Made by a program: the position numbers and the translations under genes. The notes beneath the pieces were generated by a model, which saw only the letters and a program-made list of their open reading frames with translations, made no database searches and had not been told where the DNA came from. This document shows, piece after piece, positions 1 to 9,300 of a stretch of DNA of 64,000 nt. This DNA is from Mariniflexile gromovii (lineage in GTDB: Bacteria; Bacteroidota; Bacteroidia; Flavobacteriales; Flavobacteriaceae): NCBI RefSeq assembly GCF_017814435.1, contig NZ_JAGJCB010000001.1, positions 62,001 through 126,000 of the forward strand, in the 5' to 3' direction. Every line of letters starts with the position of its first letter. The first letter of the stretch is position 1.

Positions 1-1
1 A

Positions 2-298
2 AAAGGGGAGTTGTTATCCCTATATATAGAACGTATTGTGGTTTTGACTAAAACCTTACCTTATATTGCATTTGCTACCAAACCGGGAGTTACCATGTCT
101 ACCTTAGGGATTCCTAATGATAGTGATAACAGAAAAATATTAGAGAGTCAATTTGAGGCTACAGACGATTATTTGGAAGCTACAACCGAATTTCATAAAA
201 AAATATTACCATATTCAGATACTAGCAAATTAATTTCGGCTATTATATTTTATGAAGAAATTATGAAATCATTGCATGAGTATAGTGCATACCATTAA
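2..298 (+). CDS. C-terminal part of an unknown protein, cut by the window edge
   Basis: The frame is open to the left edge, so this is the 3' end of a longer gene and the apparent TTG start at 11 is probably not real. The visible 98 or so residues are mixed hydrophobic and charged, probably alpha-helical, and end in HEYSAYH. I see no signal peptide, repeats or sorting domain and do not recognise the family. A good hairpin terminator follows 57 nt after the stop, so this gene probably ends the upstream transcription unit and is separate from the spr genes that follow. Confidence 0.6.
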   Translation, partial: KGELLSLYIERIVVLTKTLPYIAFATKPGVTMSTLGIPNDSDNRKILESQFEATDDYLEATTEFHKKILPYSDTSKLISAIIFYEEIMKSLHEYSAYH

Positions 299-354
299 AA
301 AAGATTCTATCTATTAATTTGAATTAGATAATATCAATACAATAAATTAATTAT

Positions 355-397
355 AAACAAAATCAATCTTATTTTCTAAGGTTGGTTTTGTTTTTTT
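355..397 (+). terminator. Rho-independent terminator
   Basis: A 17-bp stem (AAACAAAATCAATCTTA pairing with a downstream arm through two G-U pairs), a 5-nt loop and a run of T residues. It lies after the partial gene ending at 298. Confidence 0.8.
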
Positions 398-491
398 ATA
401 TCAAACCATACGTATCCATATTTATTTTTATATAAAAGGACCTTCAAATAGACATTTTTTTTGCAACAAAATAGTTTTTAGTCTAACATAT

Positions 492-510
492 GCGCATTTC
501 ATCGATAAAA
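492..510 (+). promoter_or_regulatory. Candidate shared upstream element, copy 1
   Basis: GCGCATTTCATCGATAAAA lies 130 nt upstream of the beta-helix gene start. A near copy, GCGTCATTTCATCGATTAAA, lies at 6166-6185 ahead of the first large adhesin. A weaker relative, TGCATTTTATCGAAAAAAA, lies at 16067-16085 ahead of the second. The core contains the palindrome ATCGAT. The spacing to each gene differs, so an operator role is only a suggestion. Confidence 0.3.
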
Positions 511-553
511 TTTATTTATAATTTTACTTATTTTGTGTATTTGGGCGAAATAT

Positions 554-585
554 TTGGTATTTCATGGAATATTTTTATAGATTTG
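554..585 (+). promoter_or_regulatory. Promoter candidate for the spr locus, first unit
   Basis: TAGATTTG at 578-585 fits the Bacteroidota -7 box TAnnTTTG, and a TTTG lies about 21 nt upstream as a -33 element. TTTCATGGA at 560-568 sits 9 nt before the -7 box. The same nonamer with the same 9-nt spacing occurs in the promoter candidate at 16087-16117, which supports both calls. Confidence 0.5.
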
Positions 586-639
586 ACAAATATTCAGTAG
601 AAAAATCTTATTTGGTTTTTACAATTAAAAAAAATGACT

Positions 640-1977
640 ATGAAAAACTTCATTCAAACGACCTTTATATTTCTTTTTATACTGGGGAATCTTTATGGCC
701 AACAAGAAAAGGGAATTATAGGAACTGCTAACTGGTTGCACAACTGGACAGAGTTTAAACCTAACCAAAAACAGTATGATGAGCCAACGCAAATATTAGC
801 TGGTAATATTGATAAAGATAAAAAACTAGTTAAGAGAGAAACTTACATGTTGTTAGGAAACGTTTTTGTAACAAATAACGCTACACTTACCATAGAGCCA
901 GGAACAGTAATCATTGGAGATTTTGCTTCAAAAGCTTCTTTAACTATTACTAAAGGCGCAAAAATTATTGCTGATGGTTTAGAAACAGACCCTATTATTT
1001 TTACGTCTAATAGAGGAATAAAACGCTCTGGAGATTGGGGTGGAATTATTCTATTGGGTGATGCGCCAACAAACAAATTTGGAAATGGTTCGGTAGCTTC
1101 GTTATATAGTGACTTATCGCAATCTTCTTATTCTTTCACAAATTATGGAGGAGTTAATGCAGAAAGTAGTTCTGGTATTTTAAGATATGTAAGAATTGAA
1201 TTTGCAGGTAAGAGAATTAAAAATGATGATTATTTTGATGGATTGCTATTGGCCGGTGTTGGAAATAAAACCATTTTAGATAATATTATGGTAAGCTATT
1301 CCGGTGGTAATTCTTTTGAAGTTTTGGGTGGTGATGTTTGTTTAAACAAGTTAGTGTCCTACAGATCAAATAATAATGATTTTAAATTAAATTATGGAGC
1401 CCAATGTAAGATAGATAATTCCTTAGCCATAAGATCTCCTTATATATCAAGTAGTACTGCTGCTAGATGTTTGCAAATCACCTCTTATAATAAGATGGAA
1501 GAAGTTGATTTTACTAAAAAAGGCACAAGCGTAGAAGCCAAAAACTTAACGTTTATAAACGATAGTGAAAGTTTAAAATCTGATATTGAAAAGGGCTTGG
1601 TAAAAGATGCCGTTTTCATAGGTCAAAACGCCAATTTAAATATGAACAAAAGTGTTATTTCTGGGTTTAATCCAGCAGTAATATTAGAATCGTCTATACA
1701 TATCAATCAGGAAAATTTAGAAAAAATCCAGTTTGCCAATATGTATTTCAATAACTGCAATGGAAATATTTTTCTTGAAAACGATTCAAATAATGAAGAT
1801 TTGGAAAATTGGTATGGCAACAGTACTTTTTTTAACGTGTATTCCAAAAGTAACAATGCTGAAACATTTATTGATTTTTCCAATGAGAAAAGACCGGATT
1901 TTAGATTGCGTATCAATAAGATAATTGCGTCAAAAGATGCGACTTATGCGAAAGAAACAGTAGGAATAGGAAATTAA
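640..1977 (+). CDS. Secreted beta-helix-like protein at the head of the spr locus
   Basis: The product is about 445 residues. An N-terminal signal peptide (hydrophobic stretch ending ...NLYGQ) indicates Sec export. The middle carries the motif series GTVIIGDF, LTITKGAKIIADG, PIIFTSNRG and GDWGGIILLGDAP, which is typical of a Bacteroidota family of secreted right-handed beta-helix-like proteins of unknown role. I see no type A or type B T9SS sorting domain at the C terminus, so its destination after the periplasm is unclear. ATG codons exist at 634 and 640. I prefer 640 because the 6370 adhesin shows the same ACTATG context. It stands where an uncharacterised gene stands ahead of sprC in the Flavobacterium johnsoniae sprB operon, which hints at a gliding or adhesin role. 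That role is inference. Confidence 0.75.
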   Translation: MKNFIQTTFIFLFILGNLYGQQEKGIIGTANWLHNWTEFKPNQKQYDEPTQILAGNIDKDKKLVKRETYMLLGNVFVTNNATLTIEPGTVIIGDFASKASLTITKGAKIIADGLETDPIIFTSNRGIKRSGDWGGIILLGDAPTNKFGNGSVASLYSDLSQSSYSFTNYGGVNAESSSGILRYVRIEFAGKRIKNDDYFDGLLLAGVGNKTILDNIMVSYSGGNSFEVLGGDVCLNKLVSYRSNNNDFKLNYGAQCKIDNSLAIRSPYISSSTAARCLQITSYNKMEEVDFTKKGTSVEAKNLTFINDSESLKSDIEKGLVKDAVFIGQNANLNMNKSVISGFNPAVILESSIHINQENLEKIQFANMYFNNCNGNIFLENDSNNEDLENWYGNSTFFNVYSKSNNAETFIDFSNEKRPDFRLRINKIIASKDATYAKETVGIGN

Positions 1978-2076
1978 ATAATATAATTCCTATGTAACTA
2001 TTTGCTGGTAGAACTACTATTTATATGAGATTAAAACTATTGAAGTTTTATTGATAAAAGAAATAACACCGTATTT

Positions 2077-3519
2077 ATGAAGAACTTTACTCTTTTTAAC
2101 ATTCTTGTTTTATTTGCACTTTTTTTTACCGAAACCATTTCTGCACAAATGATTATTGGTAAACCGAGCTTGCAATTTGGACAAGCTTGTGCAAGTCCTT
2201 CTTTTAACACTTACAACACAAAATTTAGTTTTACAGATCTTTTAGTGGGTGGAAGCAACCAGTTTATTATAGAGCTTTCAGATAGTAGTGGTAGTTTTTC
2301 CAATCCTACAGTTATTTATACATCAGCAGCTGGTGCTGTTACAACATCTCAAGCAACATTAAGTTTTTCTCTGCCAATAACAACCGCAGGCGAAGCCTAC
2401 AAAATTAGAATTAAAAGCACATCTCCAGCAGCTACAAGTCCAGCTTCAGATGCTTTTGCTGCATATTATAAAATACATAATGAGCCTTTTAGTATCAATA
2501 ATTTGGTTTCATCAAGTTCATATTGCTCAGGCGGAAGTTATATATTAACTATAGATAATCCTGGAACAGGTGGTAATAATTCACCTTTACAATACCCATC
2601 ATTAACCTATAATTGGTATAAAGTTAATGAAGCTAACCAAACAACATCCGACTTTGTGGCTTCAGGACAAACGTTATCTGTAAGTACTCCAGGAACCTAT
2701 TTTGTTAGAACCAATTATGGTACATGTACTTCAGATTCTTATTCAAATGCTGTAACCATTACTGAAGTTAATTCTGGTGCAAGTTCATCAATTGATTCTA
2801 GTTTAGGAAATCCATTTTGTCCAAGCGAAGGTTCTACAACGTTAAGCACTGTTAATGGAGATAGCTATAAATGGTTTAAAGATGGTATTGAAATACCAGG
2901 AGCTACCAACAGAACTTACGTAACAAATGAAACAGGAACGTATTCGGCTACGGTTAATTTAGGCACTTGTACTACAAGTGCAAGTATTGATCTTGAAGTA
3001 ACTGGGTTTACTAGTAGTATAGATGTACCGGAAACCAACACATTAGATTCAAGTGGCACTTTAGTTGCTACTATAACAACAGATGCTATCAACCCTGAGT
3101 TCCAATGGTTTTTGAATGAAACTATCATTGCAAGTGCAACAAGTAATAGTTTTGAAGCTTCAGAAAGTGGGAATTATAAAGTGATAGTTACACAAACAGA
3201 AGATTGTGTGTCGTCAAAAGAATTTCTTTTCTCAATTACAGAGCCATTTCCAGATGTAGAAAACATCCCTAATATGATCAGTCCAAACGGTGACAATATT
3301 AATGATACTTGGGTAATACCTCAAAAATATATAACAGGAACAAATACAAAAATTGCTATAATGAATTCTCAAGGTAAAGTTGTTTTTCAAACCGACGATT
3401 ATCAAAATAATTGGCCAGAAAATCAAATAGACTTTATAAATGTAAACCCTGTTTATTATTACGTCATTACAACATCAAGTAATAAAACTCTAAAAGGCTC
3501 GATAACGGTTGTAAAATAA
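2077..3519 (+). CDS. sprC: SprC-like secreted protein with type B T9SS sorting domain
   Basis: The product is 480 residues with a signal peptide ending ...ETISAQ. The body holds Ig-like/PKD-like beta domains with repeated Cys-bearing segments (SYCSGGSYIL, NPFCPSEGS, LGTCTTSAS). The last 90 or so residues match the gliding-motility-associated C-terminal domain (CHU_C, type B CTD): NMISPNGDNINDTW, then IAIMNSQGKVVFQT and a final beta hairpin. Type B cargo crosses the outer membrane through T9SS and often needs a partner PorP/SprF-like protein. The next gene, one base after this stop, is such a protein. The symbol rests on order and type (sprC-sprD-sprB-sprF in F. johnsoniae), not on an alignment. 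Confidence 0.72.
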   Translation: MKNFTLFNILVLFALFFTETISAQMIIGKPSLQFGQACASPSFNTYNTKFSFTDLLVGGSNQFIIELSDSSGSFSNPTVIYTSAAGAVTTSQATLSFSLPITTAGEAYKIRIKSTSPAATSPASDAFAAYYKIHNEPFSINNLVSSSSYCSGGSYILTIDNPGTGGNNSPLQYPSLTYNWYKVNEANQTTSDFVASGQTLSVSTPGTYFVRTNYGTCTSDSYSNAVTITEVNSGASSSIDSSLGNPFCPSEGSTTLSTVNGDSYKWFKDGIEIPGATNRTYVTNETGTYSATVNLGTCTTSASIDLEVTGFTSSIDVPETNTLDSSGTLVATITTDAINPEFQWFLNETIIASATSNSFEASESGNYKVIVTQTEDCVSSKEFLFSITEPFPDVENIPNMISPNGDNINDTWVIPQKYITGTNTKIAIMNSQGKVVFQTDDYQNNWPENQIDFINVNPVYYYVITTSSNKTLKGSITVVK

Positions 3520-3520
3520 C

Positions 3521-5944
3521 ATGCAAAAATCTCTCATCCACATAATATTCTTTTTATTTCTAACGCAGTTGCTTCATGCCCAAGATGATGGTGTTGTTGC
3601 TTTATCACTCCCTGTTAGAAATTCTTTAAAATTTAATAGATATGCTATTAACCCTACATTTAGTTTGGTAAGGGAACAAAATAAATACTTAACTTTTACC
3701 AATAAAAGAGAATGGGTTCAGTTTGATAATGCCCCACAAACCTACCTTTTTAGTTTTTCAGGAAGGTTTGCAGAAAATACAGGTGCTGGTATTGGTTTCT
3801 TTCAACAAGATTATGGCGTATTAACCACTTTTGGAGGGGTAGTAAATTATGCATACAATGTTGTTATAAATAGAGATAACAATTTAACATTTGGTTTAAA
3901 TCTTGGTGTATATAAAAGTGGTATTAATGAGGGTAGTGTTGTTACAAACTATCCAGACCCTTCATTGCAAAATATACCTTCAAATATCATAGGCACTATC
4001 AACCCTGGTATAAATTATGGAACTACCTTTTTGGATTTTGGGGTATCATTAAATAACCTGGTTTCATACAATATTAAAACATCACAAATTATAGAAGAAA
4101 ACCCTGAAGAAAGTATTCAAGTGCATGGTATGTACACAGGTTTTGTAGAAAGTCGTGGTTTTTTTGATGGAAGTAAATTTTCAGCACTGGTACGTTCAGA
4201 ATTTAAAAAAGAAGAAACAGTCCTTTCTGGAATTTTGATGTTTAGTACATCAAAAGGCATTTGGGGACAAGCGGGTTATAATACCTTATATGGAGCATCA
4301 GCAGGACTTGGACTTAATATTACCAATCAAATAGCCCTAGAATATAACTATGAAAAGGAATTGGGTGAAATGTCAACTTTTGGAAATTCCCATGAAATTA
4401 CCTTAGCATATAAATTCAAGAAAAAACAACGATATATTTATAGTGATGATAATGATGAAGAAGGTGCGTTAATTACGCCATCTACAAAATCAAAAAATAC
4501 TTCTGCAAAACGTGACGGATCTAATACTAAAATTGATAGAAAAGCACTTGCTGAATCTAAAGCTGCAGAAAGAGCTAAAGCAAAAGCCGATGCATTGGCA
4601 AAAATAGAAGCTAGAAAAGCCGAACGACTTAAATCTGTTGAGCAAAGAAAAGATGTACAGCCGAAACCCGAAGAAGAAGTGATAGCTAAATTAACAGACG
4701 AAGAACAGGCTAGGGCAGATGAAGAGGCTAGAATGAAGTTAGCGCAAGAAGAGGCGCAAGCTAAGGCAGATGAAGAAGCTAGAAAGAAGCTGGCGCAAGA
4801 AGAGGCACAAGCTAAAGCAGAAGAGGAAGCAAGAATGAAGTTGGCACAAGAAGAAGCGTTAGCTAAAGCGAAGGAAGAAGCTAGAATTAAGCTAGCACAA
4901 GAAGAGGCACAAGCTAAAGCAGATAAAGAAGCAAGAATTAAATTATTACAAGAAGAAGCTAAAGCAAAGGCCGAAGCAGAATATGCTAAAATGAAATTAG
5001 CACAAGAAAAAGCGAAGGCAGATGAAGGAGCATTGGCTAAACAGAAAGCAAAGGATGCAGCAAATGCACCTAAAGATGATGCTAGTATTGCGTTAAATAA
5101 TTTAACAAAATCTGCAACAGACTATAAATTAAAGCAAGAAGAATTAATTTCAAAATTAAACGAAACGGTAGCTATTAAAGAAAAAGAGCTTCAAGAATTA
5201 AAGAGAGAAAATGATTTAAGCGAACAAGGTATATATACAGCACCTAAACCTTTTAAAAGTATATCAGGTGAAAATGCAGCTTTAGAATCTTTAAAAAATC
5301 AAATTGATGAAGTCATAATAGCACAAGATGTAAAAATTAAAGAATTAGAAAATCTTTATAATGAAAGGCTTGAAAATGTGTCTAATGGACAAGGTTCAGG
5401 AAATGTAGTTTATTTAGATGAAATCAATGCACTAAAAGAAGCTCAATTGGAAACCAAAACGGTAAAAGCAGAATTAGATTCGCAATTAGAAATTATAAAA
5501 GAAGCTACCGAGTATGAACGTAAACGACGTATCAAACGAGCTGCTTATGATAATGAGGAGGATAGATTAGCTAAAGATAAAGCAGCGTTGAGTTTTATTA
5601 AACAATCAACACCATTGGCTACAACACCACTTAAGGAATCTGATTTTGATTTTGGTGAAGAACGAGGCAGTAATATTGAAATTATGAAAGGCGTTCGAAA
5701 TGTAGAAAGCGGTTATTATATCATAATTGCAGTGCATAATGATGCAACCAAGAGAGATGAGTTTTTAACTAAAGCGGTAGCTGCAGGTCAAAAAGACATT
5801 AATTTCTTTTATGATGCTGCCTCTAGTAAATATTACATATATTATCAAAGATTTGATTCTATAGGAGAAGCAAGTGGTGTCATGAACTCTAAAGGAAATG
5901 CTCCTTATAATGCTAAAAAATCTATGATTAAAATTGAGAATTAG
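3521..5944 (+). CDS. sprD: SprD-like protein: PorP/SprF barrel, coiled coil and SPOR-like C terminus
   Basis: The product is 807 residues. A signal peptide (to ...LLHAQ) leads into a PorP/SprF-type outer-membrane beta-barrel of about 290 residues (NRYAINPTFSLV, GAGIGFFQQDYGVLTTFGG, then repeated amphipathic strands to HEITLAYKFKKK). A linker is followed by an Ala/Glu/Lys coiled coil with five 17-residue tandem repeats (residues 401-485), more coiled coil to about 700, and a C-terminal segment (SGYYIIIAVHNDATKRDEF to MIKIEN) that resembles a SPOR-like fold. The tail probably spans the periplasm towards peptidoglycan. The start lies one base after the sprC-like stop, so translation is probably coupled. 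The sprD assignment follows from synteny and is inference; PorP/SprF membership is clear. Confidence 0.75.
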   Translation: MQKSLIHIIFFLFLTQLLHAQDDGVVALSLPVRNSLKFNRYAINPTFSLVREQNKYLTFTNKREWVQFDNAPQTYLFSFSGRFAENTGAGIGFFQQDYGVLTTFGGVVNYAYNVVINRDNNLTFGLNLGVYKSGINEGSVVTNYPDPSLQNIPSNIIGTINPGINYGTTFLDFGVSLNNLVSYNIKTSQIIEENPEESIQVHGMYTGFVESRGFFDGSKFSALVRSEFKKEETVLSGILMFSTSKGIWGQAGYNTLYGASAGLGLNITNQIALEYNYEKELGEMSTFGNSHEITLAYKFKKKQRYIYSDDNDEEGALITPSTKSKNTSAKRDGSNTKIDRKALAESKAAERAKAKADALAKIEARKAERLKSVEQRKDVQPKPEEEVIAKLTDEEQARADEEARMKLAQEEAQAKADEEARKKLAQEEAQAKAEEEARMKLAQEEALAKAKEEARIKLAQEEAQAKADKEARIKLLQEEAKAKAEAEYAKMKLAQEKAKADEGALAKQKAKDAANAPKDDASIALNNLTKSATDYKLKQEELISKLNETVAIKEKELQELKRENDLSEQGIYTAPKPFKSISGENAALESLKNQIDEVIIAQDVKIKELENLYNERLENVSNGQGSGNVVYLDEINALKEAQLETKTVKAELDSQLEIIKEATEYERKRRIKRAAYDNEEDRLAKDKAALSFIKQSTPLATTPLKESDFDFGEERGSNIEIMKGVRNVESGYYIIIAVHNDATKRDEFLTKAVAAGQKDINFFYDAASSKYYIYYQRFDSIGEASGVMNSKGNAPYNAKKSMIKIEN
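4721..4975 (+). repeat. 51-bp tandem repeat coding a 17-residue coiled-coil unit
   Basis: Five units encode EEARMKLAQEEAQAKAD with small changes, followed by a decayed sixth. The copies differ mostly at synonymous positions and a few residues. Unit number may vary between strains and would change the reach of the coiled coil. Confidence 0.8.
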
Positions 5945-6369
5945 TAACTATTGTTACCTTATAGTGGTAATTTTTAACTCATAAATTTATAGTAAGTTCT
6001 TATTTACTAAATTTTTAAATAAAAATGAATGCCTCGAGGTCATGCCTCGGGCTTCATTTAGAATTATATAAAAAACTTTTTATAGCAAACTAAAAGATTA
6101 TACTACTTTCCTTTTAAGTGTTTATATTTTAAATACTTAAAAATAATCGACCAAATCAATTTTAGGCGTCATTTCATCGATTAAACTCTTAATTTATGAT
6201 ATGTGTGTTTTATTGTTCAGAAATAATTTACGATATTTATATCGCTTAAAAACATTTATTCTGGATGAAATATTTTTTTTGTAAGAATAAAGTTGTTTTT
6301 TGCGAAACTAAGGCTATTATTAATATTTCTTTTTATGCCCCAGAAGAGAAATAATAAAAATAATTGACT
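5945..6369 (+). other. Intergenic region before the first large adhesin
   Basis: It holds the hairpin at 6023-6059, the CATTTCATCGATTAAA element near 6170, and an AT-rich leader. No consensus TAnnTTTG was found. The nearest relative of the 560/16092 promoter motif is CTGGATGAAATATTTTTTTT at 6261-6280, where the T run is longer than in the others. No gene seen. Confidence 0.5.
6023..6059 (+). terminator. Hairpin, probable terminator or attenuator
   Basis: AAATGAATGCCTCGAGG pairs with CCTCGGGCTTCATTT through two bulged T residues around a 5-nt loop. The T tract after it is poor, so termination may be partial and allow read-through into the adhesin gene. Confidence 0.55.
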
Positions 6370-9300
6370 ATGAGAAAAACTACTTTTTTTAACCTACTCA
6401 TTGTTTTATTTGCTATACTGAGTTTTAACAGTGTTATAGCTCAAAACCTAGTACCATTTAATCCAAGGTATGATGAAGCCATAAAAGGAGATATACTTTT
6501 AATTGGAAACAGTAACATGGGTGTGCATGCAACAAACCCTTATTCTGGAACTAATAATAATGAAAGTAGTACTAATAGAGACCAAATGGTATATGTTGAC
6601 ATTGATAATGATGGCAATACCTTTAACTCTAGTAGTGCCGATTTAGATGTACCAAATGATGTTAATTGTTACAAAATTGTATACGCCGGTTTGTATTGGA
6701 GTTCTGTGGTTAAAGGTAATACTGCCATGGAACAAATTAAATTTAAAACCCCGGGAAGTAGCACTTATTTAGATATTACCGGAACACAAATTTATTACCA
6801 AAACTCTTCAAACAATAGAAATTCCAATACGTATGCTTATTATCATGATGTAACAAATATCTTAACATCATTAAGTGATCCTGAAGGAACTTACACAGTT
6901 GCTAATATTTCATCTATGACCTCTGCCATGATGAATAGTGGCGATGGGCGTAATACCGAAGGTTTATCAGCAGGGTGGTCACTTTTTGTTATTTACGAGG
7001 ACCCACTTTTACCAAGTAAGTATATAACATCTTTTGACGGATTTACAAAAATTGATAATCAAGCGCCTAATACACAACAGGATTTTGTTATAAATGGTTT
7101 CAAAACAATTCCTATGGGGCCAGTGCGGGCTAAATATGCTTTTAGTGCCTTAGAAGGAGATAGAGGATGGACTCAAGATTATTTGGAAATTAACGGAACA
7201 AGAATTAGCGCCACTAATTCAAGCGGAACAACCATTCGTCCTAATAATAACTTTTTTAATAGTACGGTATCCATTATTGATCCAGTCACTAATTCTCCAG
7301 TACTTTTTACAGATAGAAACCCTGCAAGTGCAAACACTTTAGGTTTTGATGCAGGTATTATAAACATACCCAATGCGGGAAATAGTTTAATTGCAAATGG
7401 TGATACATCTGCCAACATACGATTAGGTACCAATACTGATATATATTATTTTTATTTTAGTGCTTTTGCTATTGAAATTATTGCACCAAATATTGTACTA
7501 ACCAAAATTGTTGAAGATGTAAACGGAAATGATATTGGTGGACAAATAGTTGATCTTGGAGATGAGTTATATTACACCATAGGTTTTCAGAATACAGGAA
7601 ACGATGATGCAACCGATTTAACTATAAGAGATATACTTCCAACAAATATTGTATTTAATTATCCCTCAGATATTGGGGTTTTACCTACTGGAGTTACTGT
7701 TCAAAGTTATAATGCAGCTACTAGAGAACTTATTTTTAGAGTCGATCCTTCTGTGGTTGAGGAACATGACCCAATATCAGAAATTCGTTTTAAAGTTACA
7801 GTGGTATCTACATGTAGTTTGTTGAGTAATGCCTGTTCTAATAATATAGACAATCAAGCCTATGCAACTTATAAAGGCACTATAAATCCAGATTTCACTA
7901 TTTCAGATGACCCTAGTTATAATAGTAACTCTGGCTGTTTGTTAACACCTGGTGCAACTAACTTTTTAGCCGATTTAAACAATTGTACTTTTGAAGAGGA
8001 AGTGATACTTTGTGGTGATAGTACAGTATTAACAGCGGGTAGTGGTTATGATGCCTATTCGTGGTCTACAAGTCCATCAGGAACACCTGTTATAGGAAAT
8101 ACGAGATCAATTACTGTTACAACGCCTGGTACTTATTATGTACATAATACAGCTATAGCACCTTGTCAATCTACCGACCAAGTATTCGATGTTATAACTT
8201 TTGGTGCTAATGTTACAAATCCCGTTTTACCTTTTGCAGACCAAGTAGTGGAATGTCCAAACGATGGAAAAAAACTACCCAATATTTTTCTTTGTGGCGC
8301 TAATGATTCCCGTTTTATAGAAACCAATATTACCGATACCTCATCTATTATTTGGGAAAAATTAGATGAAACAAGTTGTGCAGCGGTAACACAGAAAGAT
8401 TGTGCTAATGAAAATCCTGCTTGTACTTGGAATCAGGTAGGAACAGGGCCAAACTTTACTGCAGATACCGCAGGTCAATACCGATTAACTTTAAATTATA
8501 CAGGAGGCTGTTTTAATCAGTTTTATTTCAATGTGTATGAAAACTTATTAGTACCAACGGTTACTTCAAGAGATATTTACTGTACAACACCTGGTGAAAT
8601 TAGCATAGGCGGTGTACCAAGTGGTTACGAGTATAGTATTGATGGAACTAATTATCAAACAAGCAATGTTTTTTCAATTACAACTCCAAATTTATATCCC
8701 GTTTATATACGACAAATAGGTATAACACCTAATCCCTGTATATTTACAGTACCCGATGTTCAAATAAGACAAAGAAATTTCACGGCTTCATCAGTAGTGG
8801 TTCAACCATATTGTAATGGCGAAAAAGGCAGCGTAAAATTAGCAGCTAATAATGTACGTCCACAATACTTCTATGCAATTTATCAAGGAGCTACTTTAAT
8901 AAATAGTGTGGGTCCGATAAACGAAAGTGATTACACGTTTGCAAACCTAAATCCTGGAGCATATACAGCAACAGTATCTACGGAAGATGGTTGTACGGCA
9001 ACAATAAACTTTGATATTATAAATCCGCCGCTTTTAACAGCAACTTCAGCACTAACAAAACCGCTCACTTGTACAGATGGAGAGATTACAGTGTACCCAG
9101 CAGGTGGGACGCCTCCTTATTACTACTTTGTTAATAGTACAACTGTTTTTCAGGGAGAGCCCATAATAGAAGTAACAACTCCAGGAGTTTATAATATTAC
9201 AGTTATGGATTCCAATAACTGTTCTGCTGTAACTTCTATAACAGTAAATGCAACTCCTGCGCCCGATTTTAATGTTTCTAAAACAGATATCTTATGTACA

